From contig BSBK01007741.1 of assembly GCA_027943335.1 (NCBI GenBank), positions 1,064,001 to 1,128,000 of the forward strand: DNA of 64,000 nt. Direction: 5' to 3'. This document shows, in pieces, positions 10,378 to 20,486 of this stretch. The position numbers were made by a program, and so were the translations under genes. The stretch comes from Chamaecyparis obtusa (Eukaryota > Streptophyta > Pinopsida > Cupressales > Cupressaceae). How positions within the stretch are numbered: position 1 is the stretch's first letter; each line of letters opens with the position of its first letter. The notes under the pieces are model-generated. The model was given only the letters and a program-made list of their open reading frames with translations. It was not told the DNA's origin and searched no databases.

Positions 10378-13299
10378 GTCAAATAAGGTGGAAGAAGTAT
10401 TCAGAAATATACTTTACGATCAGGCTTGAAATTCTATAGAATTTACTATAAAGTTTATGACTGAAATACACTATACTTGTACCAACAATTACTTGATATC
10501 CTATAAAGTTTATGTAAATCCATTATTTGGGGAAAACACAATTTGAACCTACCCATATTTTCTAGAAAAAAAAATTGTCAACTTTTCTGCAAAAACAACA
10601 ATAAATAGCAGTGTCATAATTAAACTCAGTTCAAAATACCAAAAGATGGAATTGATAAAATAAATTTTCTTGAAATTTGAAAAAATCCATTGCTAAATAA
10701 AAACTTAGCTTGAAATGCTTGGAAGGAGGCATCCAAAACGTATCAAATTGGGGAAAACAATTAAAATTTAGAATTCTAAAATTCTATTGATTGTCCTTTC
10801 ATTAGAAAAAACAAGTCAAAGCATAGGGATTATGATAGAGTGGTAACAACAAAAAAAGTGTAAATACATCCCTTCAATTAAAGGGTCAACACAATGATCT
10901 GTTGAGTTGGACATGACCTAGTAGTGAGAGAGAAATTTTCATGGTTGTGGCCTGGTTTCCTAATTGAATTTGTATATTGTATCTTTTTTGGAAATGTGTT
11001 GTTCTGAACAGTGCCCTAGAACTATTTTATTGCTACTTTCTCTCTTAATGGCCTCTTTATTACTAGAGGATGGACTACATGTTTGTAATTTTTGTGTTAA
11101 GCAATATAATTTTGATTTTATTTTAAGAAAACAAGATAAAACAATATATTTAAATATTAAAGAAGGAAAAGAAAATAAGATACCGCATTCTATCAAAATG
11201 AATGGATGCTACTTCCCCTTTTTATACTTATAATTCACTACAAGTGATAGTTTGAACACAACCAGATAATATTAAGTCTCTCTTGGAGTCAAATATGAGC
11301 CTTATGCTTCATTGGGCTTATTGGAGATCCATGGACAATTAGTCCTCATGAGTTATATCATTGATTAAAAATGAAGAGTCAAGTTTGTTTTTATATATCA
11401 TTAGAATTAAAAGTTATATATATAAGATACTCTATATATAAGATTTGTAAGTTCTTAAGTGGCATATTCCAACAGGATAAGATAGCCACAAAACATACAC
11501 AAACAAAGAAAATATAAATGCAAAATAGTCACTAATCTAGCGATACCCAGGATTTCTAAGAGTTGAGCATAGGCTACAACATCTTGGTAGGTCTCACAAA
11601 TTGAAGACATCAAATTTCACAAAATGAAGTGTCTAAGCCACCAAGGTCCATTTCATGAAAAAATAAAGCATACCTTATATCGAGCTCCTTTGACTTTTTA
11701 ACGGCTTTTGTAGCAGCTTTAATAGTCTGTTGATTCATGCCGAGATGTAAATAAAAATGTCTTTGTGGTACAAGAAAACATGAAAACAAAAATTTAGTAT
11801 TTGTGTCAATCATCCAAGAGAAATGGTATTGACACACCTAATAGATATAATCATAAAACTATCCTGACTAGAAATATGACAAAAGAGAAAATTCTATTTG
11901 CAGCATCTGATGAGTCCATTGTACTTGAAATAAAAAAATAATTGGACCCAGCTTAATCATTGTATTTACACAAGTAAACATCAGCGTCAAAATCAAATTC
12001 ATTTCTTTTGACTGAGTAGTTGACACCAAGCAATTTTGGTTTACATTGTGAAACATGGTTGAGTGACTTCCAATCTTAATGACATGATAGTTTCGTTAGT
12101 TGTTTACAAGATGTGATCTATTTATTAAATGGGTATTGAAGTAGATTTGTAATCATACACATTATCATTTATGCCTTGTACTTAGTTTACACGTGTAAAA
12201 AATTCCACATTTTTGGTGCCACTTCTCATCTCTGTTTGACAGCAAATATCATCGGCTTTTCCTTTTTGTATGTTCAATGACTTTAAATTTTCAAAGAGCA
12301 TCCCTATTTTCAAAATTGATTTGCTACTATATGCTATCATTAGTGAAATTAATTCAGGTTAGCAAACTGATATCAAATTATAAAGATATCTTATGCCTAT
12401 TTCAATCTAGTGATCTAATTTGATGCAGATGAACCTCTGTTCCTGCAGATTTAACAGGTATCTAGGTCCTCAGATCCTGCAACTGATATATCAACTTGTA
12501 AACTAGAACAAACAGAACAGAACAGATCAAAGGATTAGTGATCATAGTCTGATTGAAACTAATGCAGACAACCTTTGTTGCTGGAAGTACATACTCTGAT
12601 CTATTTGATAGTGAATCAAAGCAAACACTCAAATGATTCTCTACTTTATAATCTAATTACATTCTAATGGAAATTAAAAACTCATGCCATATACAGGGTA
12701 GACTATAGAGCCCTTTTCATTCCTTAACTTTCTAATCTTTTTTAATACAAATAGCAATACCACTCTAATTGCTTACCCAACAAAGAAATGAAAAAGCAAA
12801 ACCATAACTCCCTCCCACCTAGAAAATCCCCTCGTAAAATCAAAAGAGAATAGTATATAGAAGGAAACCACTAAAACAACACTGTGCAGCCTCTAGCAAC
12901 AGTTGAAAACTAAATTCCAAAAATATCTAAAGGAGGAACCGGCAAATGATGAAAGCCACAACAAAAAATGGATGATTACGAAATATTTTCTTTCATAAAA
13001 ATACATTGGAAAATGTAATTCAATTTTGATATGATCTCATATTAAAGAAGGTTAGATGATAAAATATTTTCGCAAGGCATTGATATCACAACCAACTATT
13101 CTTGCCTCCAACCAATGTGGACGTATTGTTAACAATCAAATTGAGCTAGCTAAACCTTGAAAATGAAAATTGAAAATAGAGATAGAATTTGGTAAGAAAA
13201 TTAATAGTAGGTAGCTGTAGACTAACAACATATAAAAAGAAACTTCTGCTTAACTATTCAATGCTTTGAAACTTCATACATTCTCATTTATCTACGCCA
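10378..13299. other. No gene or repeat recognised
   Basis: AT-rich sequence with short ORFs in all frames, none with conserved motifs or convincing splice context. It forms the left flank of LTR retrotransposon A1. Confidence 0.4.
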
Positions 13300-13304
13300 A
13301 ACTA

Positions 13305-14420
13305 TGTTGGCAAGTTGTCTATACTGAAGTATATGACTAGACATAGTGTTGTCATTATGGCAACAAAATAATATAGAAGTTTGGAGACAGCGCACTTAGT
13401 GTAAAAATCAGAATTCAGTTAAGTATTGAAGACTAGACAGTATACAGAGTTCCAGCAGCTCAGAGCATCAGCGCACGTGTGTACAGATGAATTATGGTAT
13501 GCGCCTTGGAAGTTAAGGTTGTTAGACTATACTTATGCTTAGTCTATGAGTGCATAAGTAGATATGCAAAGATGTGAAAGTTACAGTCAGTTGAAGTTGC
13601 ACAACCAGTGTGTGCCAACAACGAACAGAGCATGGAGCCAACAGTTAGCTTTTTGGTTTGCGATTATGATTTAATGTTGTAAAGGCCATGCTCCCATTGT
13701 ATTTAGGTTGCCAACATGTTTATATGTATAATTGTAAGCATGCTTAAGCCAATTCATTTGGAAGCGTTGTTTGTAATTAGTTATAGGGCTGACCTAATTG
13801 TTTTGTTTGTATAAGCACATAAATATAAGGTGCACCCATTGTATTCAGTATGGAAGTTAAAGAAGAGTTGTGATAATCAGAGCAAAGGTATGCGAAGACA
13901 ACATAAGATGTATTAAAGCTTTGCTAGAGGTCAAAGCATCAACGCACCAAAGGAATTGATCTGACAAGAAGTGTCACAGTGACAGTTCACCTGCAAATAT
14001 AGTGTGTATCTGATTCAGAAGGTTGTAGCCTTCACCATTTGAGTAGTGAGCTCTAGGAGAGTGAGTCCACTCCCCTAACAAGGATCATTGTAAAAGACTC
14101 CTAATAGGGTCTGACCCTTAACAAGGTTTATTGTACTTAAAGCATCGTAAAGCTACTCCTAACAGAGTAAAGGATCTTCTAACAAGAATCACAAAACACT
14201 AATGCAAATTATTAGTGGGTATCAAGTCCCACCAGGGTTTTTACCTATTTGGGTTTCCCCATAATCATATTGGTGTCATGTGTTGATTTCATGTTTCATA
14301 TTTATGTGAACGTTTAATTCAGTTCTTAAGCATTTATGTTCAGCATGAAGATTAAAGTAAAGAAGTTAAAATACAGTGAACATTGATTCACCTCCCCTCT
14401 CAGTGTTCCCATTCCTAACA
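13305..14420 (+). repeat. 5' LTR of A1
   Basis: 1,116 bp, TG...CA. Nearly identical in wording to 19363-20481 with scattered differences (for example AAAATAATATAGAAGT against AAAGTCATAGAGCAAT), so the insertion is not very recent. Confidence 0.92.
13818..13830 (+). promoter_or_regulatory. TATA-type promoter element in the A1 5' LTR
   Basis: CATAAATATAAGG lies near mid-LTR and is kept in the 3' LTR (19876-19888) and, reverse-complemented, in A2 (about 57774-57790). Transcription would start just downstream, near GTGCACCCATTG. Position and conservation support it, but the start site itself is inferred. Confidence 0.5.
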
Positions 14421-14422
14421 AT

Positions 14423-14440
14423 TGGTATCAGAGCTTTGGT
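14423..14440 (+). other. Primer binding site of A1 (initiator tRNA-Met type)
   Basis: TGGTATCAGAGCTTTGGT begins two bases after the 5' LTR. TGGTATCAGAGC is the standard plant retrotransposon PBS complementary to the 3' end of initiator tRNA-Met. Confidence 0.9.
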
Positions 14441-14489
14441 CCTCAGCAAATAAGTTTAACCACTTGAGGAGATCATCGACAAAGCATAT

Positions 14490-15605
14490 ATGAAACATCT
14501 GAAGAAAAATCTTGAAGCCGCTCTTGAAGACCTCGACAATTCAGAAAGAGAAATTGAAGAACTAAAATAAAAAGTTAGTCATGCTCAACTAGTTATCAAA
14601 AGAATAAGAAAGGATTTGAAAGGATGCTCTAATAGTGGACTTGAAGAAAAAGTCAAGAAGTTGAGTGAAGAAAATCCATCCTTGTTAAGTCAGCTTGAAG
14701 AATTTGATGACAAACTGATGAACAATCAAGATGTCTACAATGAACAAGTCAAGGAGAACCTTCAACTCAATGAAGAATTAAGGAAAGCCAATTTGGAAAT
14801 CTTGGATCTAAGGAATTGCAAAGAAAGATTGGAGTCCGAATTAAAAGAAGCAAAGAATAATATTGACAAATTACACACCAGTGCTGATTTGGTAGAATCT
14901 CAGTTGTATGCAAGAAGAATCAAAGGAGACACTAGCTGCATTGGATTCAATGAAGCACAAAATCAGATTGAAAATATGCGAGCAAGAAATGATTCACAAA
15001 AGAACTCTATTGATGATGAAAAGACTGGAGATCAAACCAAAGACAATGGTGGTCCTCCTAAGAATGAGCACAAGCAAGTAGAACACACTTGTTTTGTGTG
15101 TAACAAACATGGACACATTGCAAGAAACTATACAGACGTAAAACCTTTTAATGGTTACTATTATTCATGCAATAGATTTGGTCATAAAGCTATGAATTGC
15201 AAGACTAGTAATAAGAATAGGACTCAACAAGATCAAAGAAATCAGAACCAAACAAATGTAAGAAGTTCTCAGGATGTTACATGTCAGATATGTAACTATA
15301 ATGGTCACTCAGCTAGAACATGCAGAATGGTGACTCATGTCAATGCACCGAGGAATAATAGACCTCCAGTCATTTGTCACTCTTGTAACAAGGCTGGACA
15401 TATCTCAAGGTTTTGTAGATCAAGGACACAAGGTCAGGAAAGCCCTAAAAAGACCAAAGAACCAGTTTTGGATCCTGAAGCAAAAGTCAAGTTTGTGAAA
15501 GCCTCAGAGGATGCGAGCTTGATTTGGTCAAAAGGAAAGAAGGACAATGCTGATAAGAATGTATTGGATGCATCCCAAGTGGACGCACCCTCTACATCTG
15601 CATGA
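14490..15605 (+). pseudogene. gag: Family A gag-like protein: coiled coil plus CCHC array (one nonsense codon)
   Basis: 372 codons from ATG 14490, with a single in-frame TAA at 14568. Residues ~1-150 are a heptad-rich, E/K/L-rich coiled coil (MKHLKKNLEAALEDL...). Residues ~190-300 hold four zinc-knuckle-like units. Unit 1 is CFVCNKHGHIARNY (last Cys is Tyr). Unit 2 is YYSCNRFGHKAMNC (first Cys missing). Units 3 and 4, CQICNYNGHSARTC and CHSCNKAGHISRFC, are intact. No retrotransposon capsid domain (UBN2 or Retrotrans_gag) is seen, so this matches only the C-terminal half of a copia gag. The tail ends DAPSTSA. A2 has the same ORF with exactly the same codon count, and the conserved start and stop support these ends. 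Likely role: nucleic-acid binding and packaging of element RNA. Confidence 0.8.
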
Positions 15606-16038
15606 ATGGCCCTCAGGGTCATAGGGGGAGCTAATTTAGCTCTAGACCCCTGCGTGGCTAGTATACTCATCCTCAGAGTATGTGCCTTTGGACTTAATCT
15701 TTTGGAGTGTATAGGAATCTTTGTGCAAGAGTGCACATGTTGATCGCTAGTGGAGCTCAAATTTGAAATTTTGAAGTGACAGCTTGGTTTACGCGATGTG
15801 CATTAATGGTGGATTTTTCAATTTAAAGTACACAAAAGTCATTTGATTGTTCATTGCATTCAAATTCAAAGTGATGGGAGAGAAGAAAGAGCCTTGGAAG
15901 TTGTTGTGAAGTCTTGGAGATTGATTCTATCAGAGACTTGCTACAGTTATCAGTTGCAATAACCCTAGCTCATTGTGCCGATTTAGAAGCCGTCAGATCA
16001 TCTCTAAGTTTAGTTGGAAAGCAATTAACAAGTAAGTC
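15606..16038 (+). other. Conserved gag-ORF2 spacer of A1 with a G-rich tract
   Basis: No ORF of its own. The segment CATAGGGGGAGCTAATTTAG just after the gag stop is also present, reverse-complemented, in A2 (about 55968-55987). It resembles an internal purine tract and could serve as a second plus-strand primer; that is inference. Confidence 0.45.
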
Positions 16039-18017
16039 ATGGCCACTCCCATAGTTTTTGATGTTGCTAAAAAGAAGAGATACATTTTCAATAGGCACCC
16101 GTTTAAATCAACCCTATATGATTTAGAGGGAGCATTCTCCCGCACATCGATGGGCATCATGCATGTAGAAGACATAAGGGCTTACATCTATTGTAAAAAA
16201 GAACCTATTGGACTAGATAGGTTAAGGGTGCATATGGACACAATGTTGAAACCAAACAAAACGTTCATGGATGAATACACCAAATGGAATGATCACCTCA
16301 TTGTTGAATATGCCACAACATATGAATTCTATGAGACTAAATGGATAAAAATCTTGTTGAGAAGAATCCATGATGATCTATTTTGGATTGGAGATGTTCT
16401 AATGAGAATCACAAATGACCTAATTCATGAGATGATAGGCCTTTCTAAAATAGGCGCCATCCTTCCAGTGGGCAAGGATGTCTGAAAGATGGTTGAACAA
16501 GTATGCAAATCTAGAAGTGATAGGCCCGGCATGACTATTGAGCCTATTGAGAAAGAAGACATCAAATTGATGTCAATGATACTGGGTTACAAGTTTCATC
16601 ACGCCAACAGGGTGAATAGTGTGTTTGCGGGCACTATTCTAGCATCCATCTGACTTGTGTAGGAAGATGGAGAGTTCAACTTGTGTGAGATCTTGTGCAC
16701 ACATTTGATAGATAACATCAAGGCCATAAAACATGACAAAACAAAGATATTCAGGTTTGGGTCCCTAATCATCTACATGTACCTTCATATTGTTGGGAAG
16801 ATATCAGATTTGTACTTGGACAAATCCATTCCTACCATGCCTCAGATATCAAACAAGGCATGCACTGAAAGAACCTTAAGAGACTATATAACCTTGGAAT
16901 TGAAGACCTTCAGAGCAAGAATGTAGATGAGGTACAACATTCCTGAGAATATTGTGGAGAAGTATAAAGACACAATATGCTTTATGGTGGAGACAAACAC
17001 TACATGTATGGAAGTTGTTGAGCCTAGAACTAAGTGGATTCATCCACTTGGGTATGAGGTAGAGGAACAAGTTCTTGAAGCCTATGCATAGGTATTGCTA
17101 TCAACCCCTAAAGATGATAATGAACCTAGGTGGGGAACCTATGAAGAAAAGACTAGAGAAGTTGATGCTAAGCTGAACAATGCTGCAACAAAAAGAAAGG
17201 TTGCAAAGGTCACATCTGAAATCTTGAGAATACATGGTGTATCTCAAGAAGATCTTGATAAATCAAGGCATGAATTGATTGCCCTAGAATTGAAAGGTGC
17301 AGTAGCAGAGGAAGAACAAGAAGATCCCAAGCTGAAGAAGATAAAAACTAAATCAGATGACAGTCAGAAGGGTAAAGAAGATAGTACTCCTTCTGTGCCC
17401 AAAGATACTCCTCCAGAGTATAAGCCTTTGTTCAAAAGGAAGAAAGAAACTAGCACTAGTCATCCATCCTCGTGAGCATTAAGGAGCAAGAAAAACACTC
17501 AAGCACCTCCTCAGGTAGGATTCCGACCTAGCCTTAAAGTTTTGAATGCAAGAATTGATCAAGTAGAGAAGTATTATGAATCTTACAGTGAGATTGACAA
17601 ATCAGAAATTCATAATATGATTCTCAAACATATGATAAAATTCAAGAAGACAGTCCTTGAGTTGAAAATAGAAATTCTAAATAAAGTATGTGATATTTTC
17701 GAAAATCTAAAGAGACAAGAAAATGAAGAAGATCTAAGGATTAGAGAAAAAGTATTAGAAGATACTCTGCTTGTATGTTCTAAAGAAGAAGTGGCACTAA
17801 TATTGAATTTGGTGAAGCCGCACCTAAGGACTATAAGATGAGAACTCTTCACATCATGAATACAGACTATGAGTTGATTGCGAAGGAAACAAAAAAGGCT
17901 TTTGAGAAGGTTTTATTGGAGCAACAGATAAAACCACCTACTGCATCCATCTCTCATTTACCCATTAAGGAAGATAAAGTGGCAGAGCCCAGTAATGTAC
18001 CAATGACAGGTCCTTAG
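16039..18017 (+). pseudogene. Family A ORF2: unknown ~660-aa protein in the position of pol
   Basis: Starts MATPIVFDVAKKKRYIFNRH and runs in one frame to ~17840 with stops at 16483, ~16653, ~16662, 16924, 17089 and 17473. A frameshift near 17835 then leads to ...VPMTGP and TAG at 18015. The N-terminal ~350 residues look globular (YIYCKKEPIGLDRLR, HDDLFWIGDVLMRITNDLIH, KHDKTKIFRFGSLIIYMYLH, TLELKTFRARM). A charged Lys/Glu linker (KLKKIKTKSDD) and a second helical part (EFKKTVLELKIEILNKV-like) follow. I recognise no PR, IN, RT or RNase H motif (no DxG, HHCC, DDE or YxDD). There is a weak, unconfirmed resemblance in style to plant transposon-associated 'putative plant transposon protein' domains. 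The A2 copy is collinear, with different stop codons. Confidence 0.7.
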
Positions 18018-18071
18018 GACTTAGCGCCCATAATAGAATCACACAAAGACAACACTATTATCATAGATAAT

Positions 18072-19160
18072 GTGGAAATAGCCATGGAGGCTATTGATAA
18101 GGATTTGGACAAGTTTGAGGAAGCATTTGTCAACACTGAGGAAGCTGAAATCCTATGCAGCAGTACAACTCCCATTCAACAAGAAGTGCTCATAGAAGAT
18201 GTTTCTGATGAGAAAGAAAAAGAGAAGAAAGAAGGAGAAAAGGAAAAAGAAAGAGAAGATGAAATTGTTGTTGAACTAGTCACAGTAAAACAAGAAGTGG
18301 TGATGGACAACACTCCCATCACTCCTTCCTCTGCATTGTTGTCAAGTATGACACTAGACACAAGCAATTTGGACTCCTGGAAAGAAGAAGACTTGATTAA
18401 GTTCAGCGTCTTGGCTATGGAGAAGGCAAAGGAGAAGCAATTCATGAGAAATCCTCTCCTTGTAGAATCAGTAAATATTTTGAATAGTTTGTTGCCTAAA
18501 GATAAGAAAGTGCAAAATGTACATTCGGTTGATGATGTGAACTCAGTCATCTCACAGTTCAAAGTCAATTTTTCTAGCTTAGAAGAATTTGCGACCATAG
18601 TGGTAGAAGAGAAATACTTGAAGAAGAGACTCAATGAACTAATGAGAAACTTTGCACTAGACTTGAATTTTATTAAGTCTGGTCAGGCATCCTTGAAGGA
18701 ATTTGCAGATCAAGGAAGGAAAGTCATTGCAGAATCCATGGATCAATATAAGCTCACTGATGCCCATCTTAAGAAGATCAAAGATGTAGAGGCAATGATT
18801 GAGAAGGTGAAGAATTCAGTGCTAGACACATCCACTGATGTAAACATGTGTAACAATGTCTATCAAGGTCAGTTGGACATAATTGAGAAGGCAGAGAAAG
18901 AAATGGAGAACATAAGGTCTAGACAGACTCAATTGAGGAATGCTCTTGCGCCCTCACTAGACATTCTCAGTTAGAACATAAAGGAGATTGATGCGATCAT
19001 GATAATCTATGATCAAGGTTTGAGAAAAGTATTGGAGAAGATGGAGAAGCTTCAATATGCATTATGCGCCCATCTACAGATAGTCAATTCACTAATAACC
19101 TTTTGTAAGAAGGAGATCCAAAACCTCAAAATTGCATATCCGGATGTTTTCCCTCAATGA
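18072..19160 (+). pseudogene. Family A ORF3: unknown ~360-aa acidic/coiled-coil protein
   Basis: Starts MEIAMEAIDKDLDKFEEAFV and ends ...NLKIAYPDVFPQ at 19160, with one in-frame TAG at 18972. An acidic/basic low-complexity stretch (DEKEKEKKEGEKEKERED) is followed by a conserved block. That block contains LDSWKEEDLIKFSVLAMEKA, MRNPLLVESVNILNSLLP, HSVDDVNSVISQFK, GQASLKEFADQGRKVIAE and VNMCNNVYQG, then a long helical C-terminus. All these blocks recur in A2. It may be a separate ORF, or the second half of ORF2 after the TAG at 18015, which both copies share. Function unknown; coiled-coil assembly or partner binding is a guess. Confidence 0.7.
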
Positions 19161-19202
19161 GTAAGTGTACATACAATTTTTTGATGCACCCTTGTCATTA
19201 AT

Positions 19203-19214
19203 GTCAAAGGGGGA
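19203..19214 (+). other. Upstream polypurine-like tract of A1
   Basis: GTCAAAGGGGGAG within CATTAATGTCAAAGGGGGAG, about 150 bp before the 3' LTR. The same wording recurs twice in A2, once next to the LTR and once ~140 bp inside, so the tract seems duplicated in the family. Confidence 0.5.
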
Positions 19215-19348
19215 GTTGTGTATAGAATATGGAGTACATATATGTATAGGGAGATATAAGGTTATGTATAGAAGATGTATAGAAGACAAAGTTTTTTTGT
19301 AAAGGTAAAGTTAAGCAACTTGGCCATATTCCTTTGTTGCCATCAATG

Positions 19349-19362
19349 AAAAAGTGGGAGAT
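19349..19362 (+). other. Polypurine tract of A1
   Basis: AAAAAGTGGGAGAT directly abuts the 3' LTR, the expected place for plus-strand priming. Confidence 0.8.
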
Positions 19363-20481
19363 TGTTGGCAAGTTGTCTATACTGAAGTATATGACTAGAT
19401 ATAGTGTTGTCATTATAGCAACAAAGTCATAGAGCAATTTGGAGATAGCACACTTAGTGTAAAGATCAAAATTCAGTTAAGTATTGAAGAGTGGACAATA
19501 TACAGAGTTCTAGCAGCTCATAGCATCAGCACACTTGTGTACGAATGAATTATGGTATGCGCCCTGGAAGTTAAGGTTGTTAGACTATACTTATGCTTAG
19601 TCTATGAGCGCATAAGTAGATATGCAAAGATGTGAAAGTTACAGTCAGTTGAAGTTGCACAACCAGTGTGTGCCAGCAGCGAACAGAGCATGGAGTCGAC
19701 AGTTAGCTTTTTGGTTTGCGATTATGATTTAATGTTGTAAAGGCCATGCACCTATTGTATTTAGGTTGCCAACATGTTTATATGTATAATTGTAAGCACG
19801 CTTAATCCAATTCATTTGGAAGCATTGTTTGTAATTAGTTACAGGGCCGACCTAATTGTTTTGTTTGTATAAGCACATAAATATAAGGTGCACCCATTGT
19901 ATTCAGTATGGAAGTTAAAGAAGAGTTGTGATAATCAAAGCAGAGGTATGCAAAGACAGCATAAGATGTATTAAAGCTTTGCTAGAGGTCAAAGCATCAG
20001 CGCACCAAAGGAATTGATCTGACAAGTAGTGTCACAGTGACAGTTCACCTGCAGATATAGTGTGTATCTGATTTAGAAGGTTGTAGCCTTCACTATTTGA
20101 GTAGTGATCTCTAGGACAATGAGTCCACTCCCCTAACAGGGATCATTGTAAAAGACTCCTAACAGGGTCCAACCCTTAACAAGGTCTACTGTACTTAAAG
20201 CATTGTAAAGATACTCCTAACAAGGTAAAGGATCTTCTAACAGGGATCACAAAACACTAGTGCAGATTATTAGTGGGTATCAAGTCCCACCGGGGTTTTT
20301 ACCTATTTGGGTTTCTTCGTAACCATATTGGTGTCATGTGTTGATTTCATGTTTCATATTTATGTGAATGTTTAATTCAGTTCTTAAGCAGTTATGTTCA
20401 GCATAAAGATTAAAGTAAAGAAGTTAAAATACAGTGAACACTGATTCACCCCCCCCCTTCTCAGTGTTCCCATTCCTAACA
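19363..20481 (+). repeat. 3' LTR of A1
   Basis: 1,119 bp, TGTTGGCAAG...TTCCTAACA, followed by the target duplication AACTA. It has a longer C-run (ACCCCCCCCC) than the 5' LTR near its end. Confidence 0.92.
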
Positions 20482-20486
20482 AACTA

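Larger units (their letters stand above)
13305..20481 (+). mobile_element. Complete non-autonomous LTR retrotransposon, family A copy A1
   Basis: 7,177 bp, starting TGTTGGCAAGTTG and ending CCCATTCCTAACA, flanked by a perfect 5-bp duplication AACTA (13300-13304 and 20482-20486). Two direct LTRs of ~1.12 kb, an initiator-Met-type PBS and a purine tract are present. The interior encodes a coiled-coil/CCHC gag and two further long ORFs, but no protease, integrase, RT or RNase H in any frame that I can find. The LTR wording (TGTTGG...CCTAACA) and PBS suit Ty1/copia, but lineage cannot be fixed without pol. It was presumably mobilised by an autonomous partner. The second copy (A2) is at 50954-58312. 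Confidence 0.92.
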
